The notes under the pieces are model-generated. The model had not been told where the DNA came from, searched no databases, and worked only from the letters and a program-made list of their open reading frames with translations. Shown piece after piece: positions 1 through 8,772 of a DNA stretch of 24,114 nt. Source of the stretch: Didymodactylos carnosus (lineage: Eukaryota > Rotifera > Eurotatoria > Philodinida > Philodinidae); contig CAJNOQ010002481.1 in NCBI GenBank assembly GCA_905250885.1, positions 1 to 24,114 on the forward strand. The letters run 5' to 3'. Positions within the stretch are counted from its first letter, which is position 1. Each line of letters starts with the position of its first letter. A program made the position numbers and the translations under genes.

Positions 1-345
1 AGTATTTAACTTTCTAAAAAATAAAAAATATAGACAAGTTCCTCCACGGTCACCCTGGACAGACACTGATGAGAAGAGATTGCAGGATACCGTAGAATAG
101 ATATGGAGAACAAAATCCTGCCAGATCGCATAGGAAAAAACTTGTGGATTGAATAAGTCAAAAAGTGTTGCAATTGTTTCTTACCTTTACGCAGGATTTT
201 TCCCGTGCTAACCCCACATAAACTATGCAGGGTCCTGTCAGTGCTGGCAGTATAAAAATCCTGCGTAAAGGTAAGAACCATCCCCAGATATTTTAATACC
301 GATAAGCCGCAGGATCCTACGCAAAATCCTGCGGGATCCCGCATG
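1..345. repeat. GC-richer fold-back repeat with GCAGGAT/ATCCTGC words
   Basis: This block is less AT-rich than its surroundings and is built from repeated GCAGGAT words on both strands (near 84, 115, 191, 228, 258, 309 and 326). It contains a perfect 24-nt inverted repeat, 178-201 against 254-277, separated by a 52-nt spacer. Near its right edge is the 12-bp palindrome GCGGGATCCCGC at 331-342. A DNA-transposon fragment or MITE is the likeliest reading. The left end may lie outside the window, and no target duplication can be identified. An ORF crossing it on the minus strand has no recognisable protein character and is not annotated. Confidence 0.55.
178..277. repeat. Perfect 24-nt inverted repeat (hairpin)
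   Basis: The arms are 178-201 (starting TTCTTACCTTTACGCAGG) and 254-277 (ending CCTGCGTAAAGGTAAGAA). They are exact reverse complements of each other around a 52-nt loop. Exact identity suggests recent origin or selection on pairing. It lies inside the fold-back repeat at the left edge of the window. Confidence 0.85.
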
Positions 346-559
346 AATTCTGATTATTTTTTTCAGTGGGTATAGGAGAAATAAAAAAAGAACTTTTGAT
401 ATTTAACAACATAAAATTATATTGTTAACTCCGTTTTTAGTCACACTTGAGACATCTTTTAATTTGATCGAATCCCAATTAACATTATAAAGATCTTGGT
501 TTTGCATAGCTACACTGGAATTTGTCTGAAGTGTAATTCATTACTTTGTTTCTATTTAG

Positions 560-2495
560 GTCCAAGTTGTGATGTGCTTGGCACATTGATAATTTGTGAA
601 TATTGCAATTGTGCGAAATGTACTTTTTGTAATGAGAAACACTTGTCTGATATACGAACAGCGACCAAAACCGCGTTAAATTTATTAGAAAATACCGATC
701 AAGAAAAACTAAAAGGTTTATTTCATTTAAAAAAGCAATAACCCGTTAGCATTATACGTTTTTCTAGAATCAATTCAAAGTGCTTACAAACATGTTCGTA
801 ATGAGATCTGCCAACAATTTCAAAATATTAGACAACAATTTGATTCTCTCTTATTACATAAACAAAGAGAAATATTAAATAAACTTGAACAAAATGAACA
901 CACACAACTACAGTAATTGACAAGAAGCAAACTAAGAAAAAAAACCAGCACTGTATTGTTTTGATCCTCTTTTTTCTTATAGACAAGTTCAGCAAGACAT
1001 AACACCGTTAGAAACCACAAAATTTGGATTGAGTAGACAAATCAATACACTTGACACGTTAGTTAGACTTTGATTATCTCCAACGAATGTTTTTTATTTT
1101 CTCTTCTCGTTTTCGTATTAGCAAAAGTGAATTAGAACTGTTAACTCTTCTGAATACATCAAGAGATTTACAAAAAAAATTAGAACAAAAACTAATCAAT
1201 CATCAAGCAAAAGCAAATGTAAGCACGATTTTCAACGATGTTCGAAAACGATTCGGCAATCAATTGGAAGTTCTTTATAGATTAACCGACAGTTGAGCAA
1301 TTTCTTAAATAATCATACACAGACATTCTGCCACAATTTTGAACTTCTTTAAACTTATTCTCTACTTTCAACAGTCGTTGAAGCAGGGCTGGGTAACTCC
1401 AACTCCGGAGTTGATGATTTTTTCGGTGAAGTTGGAGTTGAGATTTTAGTAGGGTGGAATTGGATTTTTGAATTTTTACTCTCAACTCTGTTTTTCATTT
1501 TTGGAAATATTCAATAGTTGTAAACTGATCTTCTAAAGGATTGAGTGGCTGTATTTACGAGTGAACTGAAGTTCTTTGCGCTTTCCTGCCGGAAAAAGCT
1601 CAAAAACGTCCAGAATCCTGCTAAAAACCGAAAAATCTTCCTTACAAAAGTGAAGCAGCCGGAGTTGAACTGGAGTTGAAATTTCTGTTGAGAGAGTTGG
1701 AGTTGGAGTTGAAAAGTTTTGAGCGCAGTTGGAGTTAGAGTTGGAGTTGGAAATTTGAAAACGGAGTTGAGTTGGAGTTGAAAGTCAGCGGAGTTGCTCA
1801 GTCCTGCGTTGAAGTTATTCAGAATGACTTTGTATACCAGATATTTTCTTGTAATTATAATGTTTTGTTAAACTAAGTTTTATTTCACAGATTTTCAGTT
1901 TTTTAAATTCTTTTTCCACTCATTGTCACTACTCTTGCCCTCCGTGCAAAATCTATTCGATTTTATTTATCTCAAGAAACGTTAAGAAATATTTCTTAAG
2001 TCAATAACATCATTTCTTTCTGTGTTTTAGCAGGTGGAAATATCGTTGAAATTTGATCAAGATCTTCTTGTTCATTTGAATCATTTATGCAACAATTTTC
2101 AGTTAAATATCACAGATGGGGCTTCATCACCTTCTACATCGGATCTATCATCTTCAGCAGAGGAGTTACGACATAGTCTTCAACGAATTAGTTCAGAGTA
2201 TGTTGTGAAAATGTCGATAATTCATCTTTCAAATTGTATTTCTTTTCTGTATTTTAGTAATTCTAAAATATTTACATTACGGACGTTTTTAGGACGAGAA
2301 TTTAAAGTAAAAGGTTATTTAACTGATTCACTATCAAAATTAAAACAAACACTTGGAAAACAAGAAGGTATTGATCCTGTACGTGTAACACTATCGAAAA
2401 GTGGTAATTTTTTCGAAGAATTAGACGATAACAAATTGTTGAAAGATTATAATTGTGATGAAACGACGGTTTTAATGGTTTGTATGAAAAACTGA
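560..2495 (+). CDS. B-box-like / coiled-coil protein with C-terminal ubiquitin-like domain, 3' part of gene, interrupted by a hAT element
   Basis: Seven exons are supported by GT...AG ends and matching phases: 560-715, 768-912, 983-1057, 1122-1291, 1375-1383 joined to 1815-1831, 2031-2197 and 2258-2495. The first visible exon follows acceptor TCTATTTAG and enters mid-codon, so the start is missing or further upstream. It encodes a Cys-rich knuckle (C-x2-C-x-C-x2-C-x2-C-x3-H, CEYCNCAKCTFCNEKH) resembling part of a B-box. Exons 2-4 encode a long Gln/Lys/Leu-rich coiled coil. The last exon encodes about 76 residues that align along the whole of ubiquitin (KIFTLRTFLGREFKVK, KQEGIDP, LLKDYN, TTVLMV) and stop without a terminal Gly-Gly, so this Ubl is probably not conjugated. 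The sequence resembles TRIM-like proteins, but no RING is seen. A role in ubiquitin-related scaffolding is inference. The 26-nt fifth exon is split by a transposon; read-through of the element meets a stop before the Ubl. Confidence 0.6.
1384..1806. mobile_element. Non-autonomous hAT element (MITE), 423 bp
   Basis: The ends are imperfect terminal inverted repeats: CAGGGCTGGGTAACTCC on the left, and on the right the reverse complement of CAGGACTGAGCAACTCC (14 of 17 match). The element is flanked by an exact 8-bp duplication CGTTGAAG at 1376-1383 and 1807-1814. CAGG-type termini and 8-bp duplications are the hallmark of the hAT superfamily. The interior is filled with GGAGTTGGAGTTG-type words (1670-1790) and their complements near the left end, and it has no transposase ORF. 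The exact target duplication suggests a fairly recent insertion. Confidence 0.9.
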
Positions 2496-5400
2496 TATTG
2501 TTAGATACCTTAACTTATTTAAGAAAATAATTCATGCATATTGTTTATGTGTTGTGTAAATTTGGTTTCCTTTTTTTGTTGAACATAATATTTCATATCT
2601 CGTTTGTCATCGTTTATTTAATTCAGAAAACGATTTAATAATTACCGAATAAACTACGGTCTAAAAAAAGACATTTGTTTTCTATATCATCCATTCAAAA
2701 TAACAAACAACTGACTTTTGTCTACTTGTTGTCGTCAAGAAACACGTATCAATTAAAAATTGATAGTTGAATAAAAATAAAGATTGAAAATCTGCTGTAC
2801 GTTCATATTTCATTTTTATACACCAACAATATAACAAATTGCTTAGATACCTTTTTACCATAATATTGTTAACATTACAATCAATTCAGCTTATTTATAA
2901 ATATTTTTGTTGTTAAAAGAATATTAATGTTTGTGAATCTTCAATCGAATTCTCAATTGTTTGTTCGCTTTGCAGTCGTGAATAATTTGTATTCACACAA
3001 TGTAATAAGATCAAAGGTGAACTTTTATCAACAGTAAAAGTTTGACTCTCGAATATATCTGAGATCCTAACTCATATTAATAGTACCATAACATGGACAT
3101 AACACGTTAGTCGATTTTTTATTCTAAAACACTTTAATTTCCTTTTTCTAGTATACTGACCTAACCAGAAACGTCAACCCTACGCAAACTGGCAAAATAG
3201 TTGAGACCAATTGCCTTAAACAAAAACTTCATTTTTAGATTTGAGAAATTCTAACTGAAAACGAATAGATTGGAGACGAAGACTAGAGCTTACCAACCAG
3301 AAAGATACAACATATGGGGAAAATTACATAAGAGAATAAATGGTTTTTCATCACTTGTTTAATACAACTTTGTAAGAAGAGTAGTTTGAGCTCTTAGAAG
3401 GTTTTGACGAACAAATTTGAATGTTAACTTTTTTCTGACAGTCTGGATAAAAAACTACCAGCTAATGTTTTGAATTAAACGAAAAATACACGTTTCCTCA
3501 TCCACCATATTCATCGACATCCATAGAACAGGATCAGGTTCTAGCCAAGGCCATCCCCTTAAATTATTTTCTCTATATTCTGTTAAAAACATTTTTATAA
3601 GGCTAAATAACATGGTGTAAAATTTTTGTAGTTTTATTGATCAACCACCGCATCAGAAAAAAATGGACTAAGGAGAAAACGAAGAAAATTTTGACTACTT
3701 CCTTGGACAAATACTGAATAGGCTCGGTGACAATATGGTTGCTTTTATTAGGTTTTTTGTTATAGATTGGTTACTTTTCATTTTAATATACCTCCCAACA
3801 TGAATGTAATAATTGATAGTCTTGATTTAATTACAAAATGGGAGTCGGCGAGAGACTGTAGCCAAGATCCGTCTCGATATTGAACAATATTGATAATATG
3901 TTTCACTTATATGTCCTCAAGTTGCACTCGGATAATGTCCATCAATTCTATCTTATCACGTTTAGCAGGTCTAGCACATATTACATGATAGTTATAGAAT
4001 CAATTTAACTTTCTGTGCTCGTTGCTCATCTCTCCATATCAATTATTTTAGCTATTTTTTTCTTAAATATTTGGAATACATTTGTCTACACTTTATGTTT
4101 TGTGTTCCCATTGTCACTGCTTCTTTCTTTTTTTATAAATAAAGTGATATACAACAATGTTGACAGGCTAGCGCATCGACAAACGTAACATTTCTTTGTT
4201 GATGAATGAAATATTTCTAGATTTGAATATTTGGTGAAATAAAAATTCGACTCAACCGATTAAAAGAATACGGTGCGAGCAGTTCAAATCTAACACCTAA
4301 GAAGCATCGTTATAACCTCAATTATCAAATTGCTTCGTTATAATAATAACGTTATTCTACGAGAGAAAGAATATAGCTAGTTTGCTGCTTTTTCAATTCA
4401 TCTACAACTATGACATCGGTGAGGGTGAGGGTGCTACATATTGTTTCCTTCTAGAGCTTTTGTAATTAACGTGAGCTCACCGTGAATTTAATGATCAACT
4501 GTTCTTTATTCACACGTTTTCTTGTGAAACTTCCGAACACTTCTCGTAAGCAATTACGGGGTGAATTTGTTCGGAAAAAGAGTAAATTTGTTAATTTGTT
4601 CTCTATTTGCTCCAAGTTTCTAAGAGTGATGGAAGCCCTTGAACCGATATGTTATATGAACTTATTAATCCTTTTGCTCTTATATCAATCAGCATTCGCT
4701 ACTTTTGCTTGAATTCTTTTATCTCGTGGTGTTCCATATAAACTTACATAGCAAATTTCTTCTTATAAGAAACAATGCGCCAATAGATCCAAAAATGGGA
4801 AAAAATCTCATTTTACTTTTGTATACTGGAATGCAGAAGTGTCACTTTAAACATCTACGTATCAGCCAAACGATTGCAAAAAACACTTAAGAAAGGATAG
4901 GTTTTAACCCCTCTAGTATCTTGCTTTCTATGATAACAATTATTGGATTTTATGTTTACGTATTATTATTATTATTGATCGTCGATGTGATCTTTCTCTT
5001 TCGACAAAACTCTTGTTCTCCTTCTCCAGCGTTCACTATTAAAACGGAAGGTATGAGTTCATTGTGAAAAATGAAAGGCAAAAATATATCACTTGAGACA
5101 TCAGTATCTTAGAGCGACAATCAAAAACTCATCACGACGATAATATACTCCGTTATTCTATAAATTTGATAAGGAAAGAATAAAACAACTTTCATATATT
5201 GAAAAAAAGCTAAACTATTTTGATCGCGTTTCTATGTTAAAGCATAAACATTAAACAAGCACTCACAGGGTCTTTTCTTCATTCTTGAATTTTGTTTAAA
5301 GAACTGTTTTCGGAGATCATTATTATCAAACAACAAGTTTTTCGTTAGTAATGAGTCAATTAGAGCTTATTTATAGATAGATCTAATCTACTTTAATTTG

Positions 5401-7201
5401 CATTTCCTATTAATCTCTTTAATTCATCAATAAGATGATGGAACTCATTATTTATTTTTCTTTGAACATCATATTATTCAAATTAGTATCAGCTCAATGC
5501 TCTTTTTCATACTTTTGTTATAAAACAATGAATAATGACTGCAGACTACTAATATAAAAATGAATTTACAATCACTGATCAATCGACACGCATCAATAAA
5601 TTATGCGTTTAACTTTATTATATGCGATCTTTCCTCGTACTATTACGGATTATATAATGCTGTGTTTCCTTCTTGCTTTGTCTTATTTTTAGAAAACAAA
5701 CATTGAATATTTAGATAAAAAGAAAACACAATAATCATTATTAATTAATCGGTTATTATTCTGTGTTTACGATAGAAAAAATTTGCTTCATCAAGATCAA
5801 ATCTCAATACAGCACTAAATCACTATTCAATAACTGTAGAGAGAGAGTGAAAATAAAACTCATATGCCGCCTTACTCAGCACCTGAACTTTGATTTCTTA
5901 TAGAAATTTGATATTTAATTATAACAGATAGTTACATTCGATACCTATGACAGTCCAACACTAAACAATGAGATTTCCTTAAACAAGTTGATCTATTTCG
6001 AATTATATATTTCGATATTATATATTTCGAATCATATAGAAGTGAAGACTATTAGATCAAAGAACAATCAAACTTTTTTCAAGGTTGTGAATTACAATCA
6101 AATATGAAAACCGTATCGTTCAATCAACACAAAAAGAAAAATATTGTGCTTTCAAAAAAAGAGTTCGGACATGTGAATACATGAAACGCCAAATAGTAGA
6201 AGTAATGTGATGTTAAGCAAAAATTTACGAGTATCTTACTCGTTGGTTATTATGACGTACGATTTTTATTTGTCAAACAGAGCTATACTTACTTACTTTA
6301 TCCTTGCTATTTGTATATTTTCTCATAAGAATCCTCTATCTATTTTTTTCACAACGTTTGTTTACGTCATTGGACTGCAGGTCATCATAGTTTCAAAATT
6401 AACTATTTCTTACCAATATTGCATAATCCATTTTTTATCATTTGGCTTATTCTCACTAGTGAGTGCGTATTATATATAAATATTATTGGAAACTATAAGG
6501 TAAATGATCAGGTTGATTTGATTAATTACATCGACAATCTAACTACCTGCCGAGTTTTAATGTGTGATACTCTTAATTGGTTAAGTGATGGTGTCGATAA
6601 TTTTTCTTCTAGCAGACAAAAAAAACAAAAAAAATTGAAACGAAAAAATATAATTCTCTATATAATCTCTACTTTTCTTTTTCCTCAATAATAAATATAT
6701 ATGCTGTAATTTTATATCGATAGTTTACAGTCGAATATAGAACTCATCACCTTTCACAACTTATATATCATACTGCAAAAACCCTAGATGAATACACACA
6801 GGTAACGATACGTTTTACTCTATCCATATATTCTATAATTCTACAGTTACCACTAAAATTTGATCAAACAATAGTATAGTAACGATACATTATAAACGCA
6901 GAAATCTATCAAGTACAATCGTAGAATAAGGCCAGGATTCATAACTAATATTATCGATGATTTTGACTTTTAAACTCCTTTAACTAGAACTTGGTTTGTA
7001 GTACCTAGTATGGGCCAGTTCAAGTTTCCAAGACTAGAGGTTTTCTGTAGCTAAAAAGCACTTGTAAAACAACTTTATTTGGTACCAACGGTTAAACAAG
7101 ACTATTTGTCAAGTGAATTTTTCTCCTAGTTGTTTGCTGTTCAGTCTATAAGTTTCAAAGGTTCTTTATTAGATATTCTACTATAGAGTTGAAAAATAAT
7201 A
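2496..7201. other. AT-rich intergenic region without a supported gene
   Basis: This is 4.7 kb of AT-rich sequence between the Ubl gene and the homeobox gene. Open frames at 4482-4712, 4705-4890, 6207-6479 and 6419-6691 encode low-complexity, hydrophobic or Lys/Asn/Ile-rich strings with no recognised motif. They look like chance frames. Minor features are a GAGGGT-type run at 4419-4433, an ATT run near 4965 and repeated TTATATATTTCGA words at 6003-6045. The stretch upstream of 7202 presumably holds the homeobox promoter, but no core element stands out. Confidence 0.5.
2648..2653 (+). promoter_or_regulatory. Candidate polyadenylation signal AATAAA for the Ubl gene
   Basis: AATAAA lies about 150 bp after the stop at 2493-2495. 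Another AATAAA-like run follows near 2770. This is the best-placed signal, but AT-rich spacer produces this hexamer often. Confidence 0.35.
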
Positions 7202-8227
7202 ATGTTGGATCAATTACTCGATCGATTTGATAGTAGTGAACATGTACTGTTTCCTCTAAATCTACATGCACTATATATATATATATATCAATTTCTTCTA
7301 TTTCTAGTACTCTTGCTTTTATTCTATTTTTTTTATTATTATTTATTTAGTTCAACGATCTTCACAGATCAAGAAAGTTCCAATGTCAACTACGAGGATT
7401 CATTACAACTTCAGTATCCAACGTGGTGCAATTACACGACAAGATCAAATTCTCCATGTTATTTTGCATCAACAGAGACCACATCGCCACCTTCAGCATG
7501 CCACTTTTCTAGTGATAAAACGCATTGTGCTACTATTGATTCAACAGAAACATCTTATTATTCGTCACCATTACAATCATTGGAAAATCATTCATTTGCA
7601 CTACCAGATTCTTTTTCTTCTCCACTACCCTATCATCAACATCTACAACATCCAACATCTACAACATTTTTACATTCATTTTCAACTATACCACCATCAC
7701 GTCCTTGTTTATTTTCACCTGAAATGTATTCCGTACCATCCATACCAATTGGTGATGCTTTTCCATCATCCTCATCACAAATTAATCGTGCCAATTATAC
7801 TCGTCATCAATTAATTATGCTCAGTGAAATTTATAAACGTTTTCGTTATCCAAATAGTTTACAAAAAACGGTCATTGCTCATCACGTTGGTGTTAGCCGA
7901 GATCAAATTCGTATTTGGTTTCAAAATAAACGTCGAAAAGAACAATTAATACAAAAAGGCTTAGCTAAACGAACAAAATCTGATCAAGATTGTGAAGCAG
8001 GAGATTATAGACGACGATTACCTGATAATTTTTTACAAACAATATTTGATGAATTACATTTACATCGAGCAGCGCCAGCTCGATTACCAATTAAACGAAC
8101 AACAACAACAACAAAACATCAAGAAAATTTATGTTTGTCAACTGAACAATTTGGTTTCAATCCATCAATAACAACAGACTATTTTACAAAACCAAATATG
8201 ACAATGGCATTTTATGATACATTATAG
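7202..8227 (+). CDS. Divergent PRD-like Q50 homeodomain transcription factor
   Basis: Read unspliced, this frame is 341 residues. A gap-free 60-residue homeodomain occupies about 192-251. The canonical positions fit: R5=R196, aromatic 8=Y199, L16=L207, aromatic 20=Y211, I45=I236, W48=W239, F49=F240, Q50=Q241, N51=N242 and R53=R244 (IRIWFQNKRRKEQ). Y25-P26 is typical of PRD-class domains, but the rest is too diverged for an orthology call and no paired domain is present. The region before it (about 60-190) is Ser/Thr/Pro/His-rich, as in activation or repression domains; the tail has a run of five Thr. Residues 13-55 form a very hydrophobic stretch from a TA run and T-rich sequence. This is best explained as an intron: donors GTAGTG (7233) or GTGAAC (7236), acceptor TTCACAG ending at 7367, both phase 1. 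That leaves a nuclear protein of 296-297 residues. Further upstream exons cannot be excluded. Confidence 0.82.
   Translation: MLDQLLDRFDSSEHVLFPLNLHALYIYIYQFLLFLVLLLLFYFFYYYLFSSTIFTDQESSNVNYEDSLQLQYPTWCNYTTRSNSPCYFASTETTSPPSACHFSSDKTHCATIDSTETSYYSSPLQSLENHSFALPDSFSSPLPYHQHLQHPTSTTFLHSFSTIPPSRPCLFSPEMYSVPSIPIGDAFPSSSSQINRANYTRHQLIMLSEIYKRFRYPNSLQKTVIAHHVGVSRDQIRIWFQNKRRKEQLIQKGLAKRTKSDQDCEAGDYRRRLPDNFLQTIFDELHLHRAAPARLPIKRTTTTTKHQENLCLSTEQFGFNPSITTDYFTKPNMTMAFYDTL
7236..7367 (+). other. Probable intron in the homeobox gene
   Basis: It contains a TA run (7272-7288), a long T-rich tract and acceptor TTCACAG ending at 7367. The donor is GTGAAC at 7236, or GTAGTG at 7233, which has the same phase. 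Removal joins Asp/Ser codons to CAA GAA AGT in frame and deletes the only hydrophobic segment. Both candidate introns have lengths divisible by three, so the unspliced frame stays open. An alternative donor GTACTG at 7244 is out of phase with this acceptor. Confidence 0.6.
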
Positions 8228-8309
8228 AACTTTAACCGTTTTTTTTCTACATATGGTATCAGATCTTTAGATATGAACGTTATTTTGATTGTTATAAGAT
8301 CGTTTTTGC

Positions 8310-8315
8310 AATAAA
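8310..8315 (+). promoter_or_regulatory. Candidate polyadenylation signal AATAAA for the homeobox gene
   Basis: AATAAA is 83 bp past the stop codon of the homeobox gene and lies in the 545-bp gap before the convergent RhoGAP gene. Confidence 0.5.
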
Positions 8316-8605
8316 CTGAAATATCTAAAAATGCAAATTGTTGATATTGGATTTAAAATCGATCTCAGATGGAGCCGATTTCGGTACAAATTATATCTCT
8401 TAATAGATCTGAATTGAGTATTGATACTAAAAAAGTATTTGACTGACTAGTAACTCTATTTTTCAAAATTGTATAGACAAAACACATCTGTATTTTGTTC
8501 ATTACTTTGCTGTTGGTGTGATACACTTATGGTCCTCTAACTTCGAAGAAAAAAAGAGAAACGGTTACAACAGTAGAGTACATATACAAACGATCAAAAC
8601 AAAAT

Positions 8606-8643
8606 GAATAAATAAATAAATAATTAAATAAATAAATAAATAT
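8606..8643. repeat. AATA/AAAT tetranucleotide microsatellite
   Basis: A run of AATA units with one interruption (ATTA) lies between the 3' ends of the convergent homeobox and RhoGAP genes. Confidence 0.85.
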
Positions 8644-8772
8644 AAATTTGACATTGACTTAATCAATACGTGAAAGAAAAGTTAGACTTTTCTGCGTATT
8701 GCATGAGATTCTCGAATATTGATTGCTGAAAACAAAAGAGACAGAGATAGAGAAAGGAAAAGAGAGAGATAT

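Noticed and set aside
6-344. 112-residue minus-strand ORF
   Set aside because: It lies wholly in the fold-back repeat and its residues follow the repeated words; no protein motif.
1670-1790. GGAGTTGGAGTTG repeats as a CRISPR-like or minisatellite array
   Set aside because: The words are irregular and lie inside the hAT element, which explains them.
1907-1990. Possible extra exon after TTTCACAG in the Ubl gene
   Set aside because: The frame is open, but there is no good donor, and the flanking exons already join in phase without it.
4271-4292. AGTTCAAATC resembling a tRNA B box
   Set aside because: No A box at a suitable distance and no acceptor stem can be formed.
4482-4890. Two overlapping plus-strand ORFs
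   Set aside because: Short, hydrophobic or Lys-rich with no motif, no splice pattern and composition like the spacer.
6207-6691. Two overlapping ORFs with membrane-like stretches
   Set aside because: AT-rich sequence naturally gives Ile/Leu/Phe/Tyr runs; no in-phase intron joins them and no family is recognised.
7383-7814. 143-residue His/Ile-rich frame
   Set aside because: A shadow of the homeobox coding sequence in another frame.
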